Of a stretch of DNA of 64,000 nucleotides, positions 25,802-34,542 are shown one piece after another. This DNA comes from Comamonadaceae bacterium. Its GTDB lineage: Bacteria; Pseudomonadota; Gammaproteobacteria; Burkholderiales; Burkholderiaceae_C. Under the pieces are notes generated by a model. The model saw only the letters and a list, made by a program, of their open reading frames with translations, searched no databases and was not told where the DNA came from. The DNA lies in NCBI GenBank assembly GCA_947476285.1, contig CANJPU010000008.1, positions 1 to 64,000 of the forward strand. Reading direction: 5' to 3'. The position numbers were made by a program, and so were the translations under genes. Each line of letters opens with the position of its first letter. Positions within the stretch are counted from its first letter, which is position 1.

Positions 25802-26680
25802 ATGCAAACTGTGATCCAGCTCGCCACAATTTGCCTGCAGGTCAGTTCTGTTTACATACTGTTTTCACTGGGGTTGACACTGGTTTACGGTGTCATGGGG
25901 ATCGTCAATTTTGCCCACGGACAGATCTTCGCGCTGTCCGCGCTGATCGTCGCGGTCACCATTCCACCTCTGGCCAGTGCCGGCTTCTCGGTACTGACAG
26001 CCTATACGCTGGCGAGTTTGCTTGGATTCGTGGTTGCGGTGACTGCGGGGATATTGGTCTACATTTTCTTTCTCCGCTTCTTCTGGAGCGACCACAACGG
26101 CTCGTTCATCTTGACGATAGGCATCGTGCTGTTTACAGACGGTGTCCTGCTCGCCTTGTTTGGAGGAAACGTTCGGCAGGTGCCGGACGTATTCAATGGC
26201 GATGCCATTTCAGTGTTCGGTGCGCGTGTGGCATCGCAACGCTTGATCCCTTGTGCGGTGGCGATTGTGGCCACGCTTGTGCTGTACCTGGCACTGGCTC
26301 GAACGAAACTGGGCCTAGCATTGCGGGCTGTGGCGGCTGATCATGAGGCCGCGATGCTGCAGGGTATTCCCTATGCACGCATCGCTTTCCTCGGCTTTGT
26401 CATCGCGACGGCGCTTGCCGCAATCGCAGGCGCGGTGATCGCTCCCCTTGCTGCCGTGTCCCCCAATCTGGGTGCCGACTACATCATCAGGGGCTTCATC
26501 GCAGTGATCCTGGGTGGGCTGGGGAGCGTGTCCGGCGCGATTCTTGGATCAATATTCATCGCCGTCATTGAAACCGTTGGCGGTTTTTACTTCGACGCAT
26601 CTTCGGCCAACATACTGATCTTTGTTCTTGTGATCCTGGTTCTGCTCTTGCGTCCAAGAGGCTTGTTGGGACATGCATAA
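25802..26680 (+). CDS. Branched-chain-type ABC permease (LivH family)
   Basis: 292 aa, about eight hydrophobic segments, with the LivH-type GVMGIVNFAHGQIFALSALI near residues 31-50 and the inner-loop motif RAVAADHEAAMLQGI that docks the ATPases. It overlaps the LivM-like gene by 8 bp. It forms half of the inner-membrane channel for the LivK-like receptor at 24582. Confidence 0.92.
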   Translation: MQTVIQLATICLQVSSVYILFSLGLTLVYGVMGIVNFAHGQIFALSALIVAVTIPPLASAGFSVLTAYTLASLLGFVVAVTAGILVYIFFLRFFWSDHNGSFILTIGIVLFTDGVLLALFGGNVRQVPDVFNGDAISVFGARVASQRLIPCAVAIVATLVLYLALARTKLGLALRAVAADHEAAMLQGIPYARIAFLGFVIATALAAIAGAVIAPLAAVSPNLGADYIIRGFIAVILGGLGSVSGAILGSIFIAVIETVGGFYFDASSANILIFVLVILVLLLRPRGLLGHA

Positions 26681-27623
26681 ACTCTCGGCCCGTTGGCTGC
26701 TGGCTTTTTGTGTGCCAGCGCTCGCCCTTTCCGTGTTCGTCACTGATCCTTACCGGCTCAGCCTGCTGAATCTGATCGCCATCAGTGCGGTCATTGCGGC
26801 CAGCCTTCGCTTTGTCATGCTGATTGGTGAGCTCAATATGGCTGTGGCGGCTTCCATGGGCCTGGGCGCCTACGGCGCGGGTGCGGCCACCACCATGTTT
26901 CAACTGCCATTCTTGAGTTCTCTCATGATTGGAGCGCTGGTCGCCACGATCATCTGCACGGTGTTTGGTGCGATCACACTGCGCGCCAAAGGTCCCTATT
27001 TCATGCTGATGGGGTTTGCCTTTTCAGAATTCATGAGAATCCTCTATACCAGGAGCGACTGGCTCGGTGGCAATTCGGGGCTGGTAGGAATATTCCCGCC
27101 AAAGTATATGACGCCCTGGATGCCGACCTTCGTTGTCGTGGTCGCGATCATCCTGCTTGCTTTGCTATTTTGGTTGGAAAATCTTGACTTCGGTAGGGTC
27201 CTCGTCGGAATCCGTGACAACGAAGAAGTGGTACGCACGGTGGGCATCAACGTGACGCTCTATAAGATTTTGTGCGTCTCGATTGCCTCATTTTGCGCAG
27301 GCGCGGCAGGGGCACTCCATGCCTTTGTGAACAACGTCATCAGCCCCGCTGATTTTGGTTTTCTGGTGGGCGTCTTTGCGCTGAGTTACGTCAAGATCGG
27401 CGGTGAGTCGACGATTGTCGGACCAATCTTGGGCTCGATTCTTCTGGTCCTGCTCGGAAGCTACGCATTGGGGCTGGGCACTGGAGAGCACCTGTTCTAT
27501 GGGGCGGTCATCGTCTTCAGTATGTTGTTGTTGCCCGGTGGCATTTTGGGCCTTGGCTCCAAGTGGTATCGCTTGGCAATGGCAAAGCGGCGTGGCCTGT
27601 CTGCTCCTGCAAGCCCGAACTAG
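26673..27623 (+). CDS. Branched-chain-type ABC permease (LivM family)
   Basis: 316 aa second channel subunit, with the LivM-type loop ASMGLGAYGAG near residues 61-71 and RDNEEVVRTVGINVTLYK near 180. It overlaps livH and ends one base before the livG-like start, so the genes are tightly coupled. Confidence 0.92.
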   Translation: MHKLSARWLLAFCVPALALSVFVTDPYRLSLLNLIAISAVIAASLRFVMLIGELNMAVAASMGLGAYGAGAATTMFQLPFLSSLMIGALVATIICTVFGAITLRAKGPYFMLMGFAFSEFMRILYTRSDWLGGNSGLVGIFPPKYMTPWMPTFVVVVAIILLALLFWLENLDFGRVLVGIRDNEEVVRTVGINVTLYKILCVSIASFCAGAAGALHAFVNNVISPADFGFLVGVFALSYVKIGGESTIVGPILGSILLVLLGSYALGLGTGEHLFYGAVIVFSMLLLPGGILGLGSKWYRLAMAKRRGLSAPASPN

Positions 27624-27624
27624 C

Positions 27625-28395
27625 ATGACAAGCTCAGCAAGCGCAGCGGTGGATAAATCCGCCCCCCTTCTTGCCGCTTCCAATTTGACACGGCGCTTTG
27701 GCGGTTTGGTGGCCGTGTCAGATCTCAGCATGGAAGTCTGGCCAGGGGAAATCGCCGGCCTCATCGGGCCCAATGGCGCTGGCAAGAGCACGACCTTCAA
27801 TATGTTGAGCGGGTTTCTCAAGCCCTCGAGTGGTCGGCTCATGCTTTTTGGAAAAGATTGCACCGGGAAGTCACCGCTGGCGATCAGCAGAATGGGCCTT
27901 GTCAGGACTTTCCAGCACGGCAGCCTGATTCCGAGCATGACTGTTCGGGACAACATTCTTCTCGGAACCTTCCACAGCCTTTCTGGGCCCAAACACCGAG
28001 AGCGCAACTTGCGGGCAGAAGAGACCGCCGAGATCTTCGGCCTGAGCGATTACCTGGACTACATGTCTGGCGCATTGCCGCATGGGCTTCAACGCTTGGT
28101 CGGAATCGCGCTTGCGTTTGCGGCCAGGCCCAGGTTGCTTTGTCTGGACGAGCCACTGACCGGCCTGAATCAGACAGAGGTTGCCAGCACCCTGGAAGTG
28201 TTTCAGACCATTCGGCGCAGCTTTGACTGCTCCATCTTGCTTGTCGAGCACAACATGAAAGCGGTCATGACTGTCTGCGACAGAATCATCGTCATGCACC
28301 ACGGCCAGTATCTGGCAAGCGGCACCCCGCGAGAGATCCAGGCCAACGACGACGTTGTCGCCGCATACCTGGGCAAGCGTCATGCAAAACAGTGA
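27625..28395 (+). CDS. Branched-chain-type ABC ATP-binding protein (LivG family)
   Basis: 256 aa ATPase. Walker A is GPNGAGKST, the Q-loop region contains RTFQHGSLIPSMTVRDN (the LivG signature), Walker B is RLLCLDEPLTGLN and the switch His is in LLVEHNMKAVM. The usual LSGG signature reads GALPHGLQR, close to the LivG consensus (LSYGxQR) but with ALPHG. ATG 27625 begins one base after the livM stop; longer in-frame starts lie inside livM. Confidence 0.88.
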   Translation: MTSSASAAVDKSAPLLAASNLTRRFGGLVAVSDLSMEVWPGEIAGLIGPNGAGKSTTFNMLSGFLKPSSGRLMLFGKDCTGKSPLAISRMGLVRTFQHGSLIPSMTVRDNILLGTFHSLSGPKHRERNLRAEETAEIFGLSDYLDYMSGALPHGLQRLVGIALAFAARPRLLCLDEPLTGLNQTEVASTLEVFQTIRRSFDCSILLVEHNMKAVMTVCDRIIVMHHGQYLASGTPREIQANDDVVAAYLGKRHAKQ

Positions 28396-29104
28396 GATCT
28401 CGCTCCAAGTGCAGGGGCTGTGCGCCTCTTACGGTGTCACGCCTGCCATCCGGTCGGTGTCGCTGGAAGTCAAGCGCGGCACCATCGTCACCATCATTGG
28501 TGCCAACGGCGCAGGAAAATCGACGATCATCAAGACCATTTGCGGCTTGGTCAAGCCTACTGCTGGCAGCGTTCGGCTGTTCGGCGAGGAAGTGACCGGT
28601 CTTCCCACCCATGTGCTGGTGAAGAAGGGCATCTCAGTGGTGCCCGAAGGCCGGCGCCTCTTTACCAAGATGACGTTCAAGGAGAACCTTGAACTTGGCG
28701 CCTATGCAAGAAGTGATCGCATGGCCGTTCGACGCGACCTGGAACGCGTGCTGAATCTGTTTCCAGATCTTAAAGATCGACTGTCCACGGTTGTCGGCCG
28801 ATTCAGCGGCGGGCAGCAGCAGATGGTGGCAGTGGCAAGGGCATTGATGAACGAGCCGCGAATCATGCTGCTTGACGAGCCCACCATTGGCCTGGCGCCA
28901 GCCGTGGTGGACCGCATATCGGAACTGGTTGTCGAGATCTCCCGCAGCGGCGTCGACATCCTCCTTGTTGAACAGAATGCAGAGATCGCCCTTGAGATCG
29001 CCAGTTACGCCTACATCCTGGAGGCCGGGCAGGTGATTGCCCAAGACGCTGCCAGTACGCTGGCCAAAAGCGAGGCCGTACAGAAAGCCTACATGGGTAT
29101 TTGA
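28382..29104 (+). CDS. Branched-chain-type ABC ATP-binding protein (LivF family)
   Basis: 240 aa ATPase, second of the pair with LivG. Walker A is GANGAGKST, signature FSGGQQQM, Walker B IMLLDEPTIGLAP, switch His position replaced by the LivF-typical Q in LLVEQNAEIAL. The ATG at 28382 overlaps the livG end by 14 bp; the longer in-frame start at 28355 is unlikely. Confidence 0.92.
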   Translation: MQNSEISLQVQGLCASYGVTPAIRSVSLEVKRGTIVTIIGANGAGKSTIIKTICGLVKPTAGSVRLFGEEVTGLPTHVLVKKGISVVPEGRRLFTKMTFKENLELGAYARSDRMAVRRDLERVLNLFPDLKDRLSTVVGRFSGGQQQMVAVARALMNEPRIMLLDEPTIGLAPAVVDRISELVVEISRSGVDILLVEQNAEIALEIASYAYILEAGQVIAQDAASTLAKSEAVQKAYMGI

Positions 29105-29130
29105 CATGACGAACTCACCGGAGAGAGCTG

Positions 29131-30765
29131 TTGGCAATTGACGACCCTGTTCACTATGACTTCATCGTTGTCGGTGGGGGATCGGCCGGATGCGTCCTGG
29201 CCAACCGCTTGTCGGCGAACCCGCGCAACACAGTGCTCCTGCTTGAAGCAGGCCCTCCTGACCGCGATCTTCGCATTCACGTCCCCGGCGCCTATGTTTT
29301 TAATCTCACCAATCCTGGCGTCACTCGCCACTGCTTGACCGAGCCCATCCCAGGCTTGAACGGCAGACGCCTGGATTGGCTGCGGGGGCAGGTGCTGGGG
29401 GGTTCGAGCGCGATCAATGGCCTCTTGTACATGCGCGGACAACGCCAGGATTTCGATGAATGGCGCCAGCTCGGAAACATCGGATGGGGTTATGAAGATT
29501 TGCTGCCGTATTTCCGCAAGGCTGAGTGCGCTGAGCAGGGTGAAAGCAAGTATCACGGTGGAGACGGCCCCCTGCATGTTTCAAACTTGCGCGCCAATTA
29601 TGAATTGCATGACGCGTTCATCAGCGCGGCGGTGGATGCGGGCTATCCGCTGAACAATGACTTCAATGGCGAAACTCAGGAAGGGGCAGGGCGCTTTCAG
29701 CTCACCATAAAAGGCCGGCGCCGAAGCAGCTCGGCGTACGCCTATCTGAGCAAAGCAAAGTCCAGGCGCAATCTCACGATCCAGACCGGCGCTGTGGTTG
29801 ACCGTGTGGTGTTTGAGGGGCAACGCGCGGCAGGTGTGGCGTACTCGGTCGGGGGTGTCAAGAGCACCGCGATGGCACGATCAGAGATCGTGCTGTCTGC
29901 CGGGACCATCGGCTCGCCGCTGATCTTGCAGCGCTCGGGCATCGGCGACGCCGATGAACTTGGCAGACTTGGGGTCAACATCGTTGCCAACGCACCGGCG
30001 GTCGGTCGAAACTTGCAAGACCATCTCGGGATGCGGCTGGTCTACCAGACAAACCGCCCCAATACGCTCAACGATGTTTACAGAAGTCCCATCAGGAAGC
30101 TGTTGACGGGTCTTGACTACATTTTTCGCGGACATGGCGCACTGATGATGGGGGCAGGGCCGATCGGCCTGTGCGCGAAGAGCAGGCCCGAGCTGCAGAC
30201 ACCTGACGTCCAGATTCTCTTCTTTGCAGGCAGTGCGGACGGCGTAGGTAAACCGCCTCACCCGTTTCCGGGGTGTTCTCTGGTTGCCGTGCCCGGGCGC
30301 ATGAAGAGCCGTGGCTCCTTGCGTATTCGCTCCACAGATCCACACGACGATCCGATCATCGAACCGAACTATCTGTCAGCGCCTGGGGACTTGGCCAAAC
30401 TGGTCGAAGGGGTCAAGATCGTGCGGCGCGTCATGTCCATGCCGTCCATCGCAAAGCAGGTGGTGCAAGAGTTCATTCCGGGCCAATCGGTCGCGGATGA
30501 AGCGGCCTTGGAGCAGTTTGTCCGTGACCGTGCATCCACTACGTTTCACTTTGTGGCCACCTGCGCGATGGGGCCGGGTGAAGACAGCGTTGTCGACAAC
30601 ACGCTTAGAGTGCGCGGCGTTCAAAATTTGCGCGTGGCCGATGCATCTGTGTGCCCTTTCGTCATATCCGGAAACACCAACGCCATTGCGATTGCCATCG
30701 GGGAAAAGGCGGCCGACCTGCTACTGCAAGTGGATGTCGGCCGCACAACCGCAGCCGTGGCTTGA
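29131..30765 (+). CDS. GMC-family FAD-dependent oxidoreductase (choline/alcohol dehydrogenase-like)
   Basis: 544 aa flavoenzyme that oxidises alcohols to aldehydes. The N-terminal FAD-binding motif is DFIVVGGGSAGCVLANRLS (residues 10-28), followed by WLRGQVLGGSSAING, the second family signature. The active-site His is in TTFHFVATCAMG and the Asn/His partner position in VISGNTNAIAIAIGEKAADLL. The TTG start at 29131 has GGAGAG 5-6 bp ahead. It stands right after the liv transporter and shortly before an aldehyde dehydrogenase (31801, opposite strand), suggesting alcohol-to-acid oxidation of the imported compound. Confidence 0.88.
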   Translation: MAIDDPVHYDFIVVGGGSAGCVLANRLSANPRNTVLLLEAGPPDRDLRIHVPGAYVFNLTNPGVTRHCLTEPIPGLNGRRLDWLRGQVLGGSSAINGLLYMRGQRQDFDEWRQLGNIGWGYEDLLPYFRKAECAEQGESKYHGGDGPLHVSNLRANYELHDAFISAAVDAGYPLNNDFNGETQEGAGRFQLTIKGRRRSSSAYAYLSKAKSRRNLTIQTGAVVDRVVFEGQRAAGVAYSVGGVKSTAMARSEIVLSAGTIGSPLILQRSGIGDADELGRLGVNIVANAPAVGRNLQDHLGMRLVYQTNRPNTLNDVYRSPIRKLLTGLDYIFRGHGALMMGAGPIGLCAKSRPELQTPDVQILFFAGSADGVGKPPHPFPGCSLVAVPGRMKSRGSLRIRSTDPHDDPIIEPNYLSAPGDLAKLVEGVKIVRRVMSMPSIAKQVVQEFIPGQSVADEAALEQFVRDRASTTFHFVATCAMGPGEDSVVDNTLRVRGVQNLRVADASVCPFVISGNTNAIAIAIGEKAADLLLQVDVGRTTAAVA

Positions 30766-30802
30766 CGCCCGACCGCATAACTCATCACTCTGAAGGAAAG
30801 CC

Positions 30803-31783
30803 ATGACACGACTGTTGCGCGCCTTTTTCACCTTGGGGATGTTCGGCCTGATGCTTATTGCCAGTCAGGCAGGGGCACAGATCTTTCCCTCGCAGCCCAT
30901 CCGCCTGATCGTGCCTGTGGCACCAGGCGGCTCCACTGATTTGCTGGCCCGCACTCTGGGCCGGATCATCCAGGAGCAGACCGGCGCGACTGTGATTGTG
31001 GAAAACAAGGCCGGCGCTGGCGGCACCATCGGTGTGCAGGCGCTGACCCAGGCCGCGCCAAATGGCTACACACTGCTGATGACGGCGCCCGATGGCATCA
31101 CGGTGCTGCCCCATCTGCGCAAGGACATTCCTTACAACGTCGAGCGCGACCTGTTGCCCATTGGGTTGGTCGCCGAGACCAGCTGGGTTTTCGCGATCAA
31201 TCCAAAGGTACCCGCGCGCAACATGAAAGAGCTGGTCGCGCTGGCAGCGGCCAAATCAGGTGCGATCAGATTCGCATCGCCTGGCACCGGCACTTCGGCG
31301 CACCTCGTTACCGAAAACCTGGCGCTGATCGGCAACGTGCAAATGCTGCATGTTCCCTACAAGGGCGCGGGCCCTGCGACCACTGCGGTGCTCGCGGGCG
31401 AGGTTGACATGGTCACGACCTCACCCGCCAGTCTGAAGAATTTCCTGGACAGCGGCCAACTGCGCGGCCTAGCCATCACCGGCGGCAGCCGAGCGGTAGC
31501 GCTGCCCAATATTCCCACCATGGTGGAAGCGGGCTTTCCTGAGTTCGTGGCATCGGCATGGTTTGGTGTGTTCGCGCCCGCGGGCCTGCCTGCGGGGCGG
31601 GCCGAGAGACTCGAAGAAATCGTATCGGCCGCAGTGCGCCACCCGGATCTGCAAAAGCAGATTGCGTCCACAGGGCTGGATTCAAAGCTCATGAACCGAG
31701 CTGAATTCTCACGCTATGTCACCACGGATTCTTTGCGGTGGCGAAATGTGATCGAGAAGTCCAAGGTGGTGCTGACGGACTAA
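30803..31783 (+). CDS. Bug/TctC-family periplasmic binding protein
   Basis: 326 aa: Sec signal ending ASQAGAQ, then FPSQPIRLIVPVAPGGSTDLLART, ATVIVENKAGAGGTIGVQ and NGYTLLMTAPDG, the family blocks. GAAGGAAA stands ahead of the ATG. It follows the GMC oxidoreductase by 37 bp and converges with the aldehyde dehydrogenase gene. No permease partner is local. Confidence 0.92.
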   Translation: MTRLLRAFFTLGMFGLMLIASQAGAQIFPSQPIRLIVPVAPGGSTDLLARTLGRIIQEQTGATVIVENKAGAGGTIGVQALTQAAPNGYTLLMTAPDGITVLPHLRKDIPYNVERDLLPIGLVAETSWVFAINPKVPARNMKELVALAAAKSGAIRFASPGTGTSAHLVTENLALIGNVQMLHVPYKGAGPATTAVLAGEVDMVTTSPASLKNFLDSGQLRGLAITGGSRAVALPNIPTMVEAGFPEFVASAWFGVFAPAGLPAGRAERLEEIVSAAVRHPDLQKQIASTGLDSKLMNRAEFSRYVTTDSLRWRNVIEKSKVVLTD

Positions 31784-31800
31784 AGGACGGCTCACCAGCC

Positions 31801-33288
31801 CTATCCCACCACTCGGCCTGCTGATTTCGGCATCGCATCCAGAATGACGGTTTTCGTCTCAAGGTAGGCCAGGAGTCCTTCGGTGCCGCCCTCGCGGCCG
31901 ATGCCCGATTGCTTGAAGCCACCGAACGCGATGCTGAAATCGGTGCGGAATGAGTTGTGTCCGACGGTGCCTGAGCGCAGTTGACGCGCCACCGCGTAGG
32001 CGCGCTCCACGTCGTTTGTGAACACCGAGGCGTTCAGCCCGTAGATCGTGTCATTGGCGATGTCGATCGCGTCGGCTTCGTTTTGTGCGGGAATCACCGA
32101 TAACACGGGGCCGAAGATTTCCTCTCTTGCGATTGTCGAATCATTGTTGACATTGCCGAACACGGTTGGCTCGACGAAGAACCCACGATCGAGATTCGCA
32201 GGACGTCCACCTCCTGTCGCGAGCTTGGCGCCCTCGGCTTTGCCTTTTTCGATGTAGCCCTCGACTCGCTTGAGATGGTGGCGCGTCGCGAGCGGCCCCA
32301 TTTCGGTGGTCGCGTCGAACGGGTCTCCCACTTTCACTTTTGCGAAGTGGAAGCTCAGCGCTTCCACCAACTCGTCGTGCCGATGGCTTGAGACAACGAT
32401 GCGGGTCAGGGATGAGCAGACCTGCCCACACAGGAACCTACCCCGGTCAGCAATGGACTTGGCGGCGGTGTCGATGTCGTAGTCATCCAGAATGACGGCA
32501 GCCGACTTGCCGCCCAGCTCCAGTGTGCAGCGCGCGATGCGCTCCCCGCAAATGGAAGCGATGCGACGGCCGGCAGCGGTTGACCCGGTGAAGGCCACCT
32601 TGTCCACGCCAGGGTGGCGCACCAGACACTCCGAGACCTCGCGGTCTGCGGTCAGAATGTTCACGACGCCCGGCGGCAGGCCGGCCTTTTCGCATGCCTG
32701 CGCAAGCAGGTAGGCGGCGCCCGGTGCCTCTGGGGAGGCTTTGACTATCATGGTGCAGCCTGCCAGAAGCGCTGGCGCGCACTTGGACGCAATGATGCCC
32801 GGTGGGCCGTTCCAGGGAATGATGGCGGCGACCACACCGACCGGCTCACGCACCAGGAGTCCGACGTTTCCGCCAGCCTGCGGCGTGTGCCGCTCCTGAA
32901 ACGCGAACGTGTCGGCCAGGCCCGCATAGTAGGCATAGGTGCTGCTCAAAGTCCGCATCCGCATCTTGGCGATGTTGTGCAACACACCCGATTCGCTGGT
33001 CCAGATCAATGCGCCGTCTTCGGCCAGCTTGTCCAGTTCGACGCAAAGAGCCAACATGTACTGCGCCCGCTCGCTGGGAGACATGCGTGGCCACGGCCCC
33101 TTGTCAAAAGCCTTGCGCGCTGCATCGACAGCCCGATTCACATCGGCTTGCTGAGCCTGCGCAACGGTGGCGAACAATTCCTCGGTGACGCAGCTGAAAA
33201 CGTCGATTTTCGAATTGCTTGACGGTGCAACCCAGTCGCCGTCGATGAAAAACCGATTCGGAAATTTGATGGGATTAGTGAGCTTCAA
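31801..33288 (-). CDS. Aldehyde dehydrogenase
   Basis: 495 aa NAD(P)-dependent enzyme that turns an aldehyde into the acid. General base E257 (LELGGKS) and nucleophile C291 (GQVCSS) are present, as are IIPWNGP near residue 157 and the NAD-binding FTGSTAAG near 233. The length is normal. It lies downstream of the LysR gene on the same strand and tail-to-tail with the GMC/Bug operon. It is one of two aldehyde dehydrogenases in the window (other at 53596) but the two are clearly different in sequence. Confidence 0.92.
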   Translation of the reverse strand: MKLTNPIKFPNRFFIDGDWVAPSSNSKIDVFSCVTEELFATVAQAQQADVNRAVDAARKAFDKGPWPRMSPSERAQYMLALCVELDKLAEDGALIWTSESGVLHNIAKMRMRTLSSTYAYYAGLADTFAFQERHTPQAGGNVGLLVREPVGVVAAIIPWNGPPGIIASKCAPALLAGCTMIVKASPEAPGAAYLLAQACEKAGLPPGVVNILTADREVSECLVRHPGVDKVAFTGSTAAGRRIASICGERIARCTLELGGKSAAVILDDYDIDTAAKSIADRGRFLCGQVCSSLTRIVVSSHRHDELVEALSFHFAKVKVGDPFDATTEMGPLATRHHLKRVEGYIEKGKAEGAKLATGGGRPANLDRGFFVEPTVFGNVNNDSTIAREEIFGPVLSVIPAQNEADAIDIANDTIYGLNASVFTNDVERAYAVARQLRSGTVGHNSFRTDFSIAFGGFKQSGIGREGGTEGLLAYLETKTVILDAMPKSAGRVVG

Positions 33289-33488
33289 TTAGGTCTCCAA
33301 AATGGAAGGTCTTGGCCGAGATGATTTCATCCAAGTAGCGCGAGAGATTGGAAGTGAAACCCACTTAGGATCGCTGCGATCCATGCCGGGAGTGCTTACC
33401 GTCGAATTGCAGACATCATAGATACCGCAAGGCGACTTGTCAGAAGGCGCGCATGAAAACACATTTTGGAGTTTTGAGGTCCTGGTGC

Positions 33489-34385
33489 TCAGGATCCGCC
33501 GGTTGCCAGCACAAGCAAGCTGCGCAGCGGCGCAAACTCGACGGCGTCTGTGCGATAGGAAACGCCAAGCTGGATCCGCCAAAGCGGCGCATCCAGCCGC
33601 AACTGCTGCAAACCTGCAGCCGTGGCACGATCCTTCAAGAGGTCGGACAAAAAGGTGAGGCTGTCGGACGCAGCGACGGTAGCCAGCAGTGTCTCAAGAG
33701 AAGAGGTTCGCAAGATGATGCGAGGCGCTGACAGGCCCCTGTCAACGAAGCGAAGCGCAAGCTGTCGCTCAGACTCGTGGTCTTGCAGAAATCCGATGAA
33801 ATCGCTTTGCTCTAACTCACCCAACTGAAGGTTTTCCAATCGTGTCAGCGGGTGATCATGACGACAGAAAACGCACACATCCGAACCCGGCAGCTCTTGC
33901 ACGCAATACTTGTCTGGCAAGGGGTGGGGAGGCAGAGACCCCAGCAATACATCCAGCGTCCCGTCCATCAGGCGGGGCAGCAGTTGGGTCACCAGGCCCG
34001 ATTGCAGTGTGATTTCAAGCTTAGGATACTGCGCATGAAGCGCGGCAAGCAAGGAAGGCATCCGAGTTGCGCTCCAGACAATGGTGCTGCCGATGCGCCA
34101 GGTGCCGACGCCGCCACCGCGCAAAATTGCAATCTCCATCTCCATGTAGCGGCTGCTGTTGACGATGTGTTGTCCGTGGGAACGCACAATCTGCGCTGCC
34201 GGTGTCGGCACCATGCCGGTGGCGCTTCGCTCGAACAAGGTCACGCCAAGCTCAGCCTCCAGAGCCTGCAGGCTCTTGGTCAACGCGGGCTGGGTGACCG
34301 AGCAGATCTCGGCTGCTTTGCGCAGGCTCCCCGTTTCGCACACGGCCAGGAAGTGCCGCAGGTGGCGGGAGTACAGCAATCTCAC
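33489..34385 (-). CDS. LysR-family transcriptional regulator
   Basis: 298 aa. The N-terminal winged helix-turn-helix is HLRHFLAVCETGSLRKAAEICSVTQPALTKSLQALEAELG (about residues 7-46), followed by the effector-binding domain. I place the start at the GTG at 34385, because AAGGAGGA lies 5 bp ahead and it opens right at the conserved RLLYSRHLRHF; the 16 extra codons upstream include that ribosome site. It is divergent from the P450 gene, and a perfect 20-bp palindrome with LysR-box character lies between them, so it probably controls the P450 operon and perhaps itself and the aldehyde dehydrogenase. Confidence 0.9.
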   Translation of the reverse strand: MRLLYSRHLRHFLAVCETGSLRKAAEICSVTQPALTKSLQALEAELGVTLFERSATGMVPTPAAQIVRSHGQHIVNSSRYMEMEIAILRGGGVGTWRIGSTIVWSATRMPSLLAALHAQYPKLEITLQSGLVTQLLPRLMDGTLDVLLGSLPPHPLPDKYCVQELPGSDVCVFCRHDHPLTRLENLQLGELEQSDFIGFLQDHESERQLALRFVDRGLSAPRIILRTSSLETLLATVAASDSLTFLSDLLKDRATAAGLQQLRLDAPLWRIQLGVSYRTDAVEFAPLRSLLVLATGGS

Positions 34386-34449
34386 GGATCCTCCTTGAAA
34401 GTGACGGGCGGCTCGAAATTGTCTCATCGCCAAGGCGAGGGTGTTGGTT

Positions 34450-34469
34450 TTCTTATAGGGGCATAAGAA
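34450..34469. promoter_or_regulatory. Perfect palindrome, candidate LysR operator
   Basis: TTCTTAT and ATAAGAA flank a 6-bp AGGGGC spacer. Nested inside is a T-N11-A style LysR box. The centre lies about 55 bp ahead of a plausible P450 transcription start (TACAAT at 34503-34508), the position usual for LysR activator sites. Confidence 0.55.
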
Positions 34470-34479
34470 TATTTCACTG

Positions 34480-34508
34480 TTCTCGAAATCGGCGACCGTG
34501 CCTACAAT
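34480..34508 (+). promoter_or_regulatory. Possible activator-dependent promoter of the P450 operon
   Basis: A good -10 (TACAAT, 34503-34508) is preceded at 17 bp by a poor -35 (TTCTCG). A weak -35 next to a LysR palindrome is what an activator-dependent promoter looks like. Inference by eye. Confidence 0.35.
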
Positions 34509-34542
34509 GCTCAGTTGCTACACCAGAACAGCCGGAGACAAC

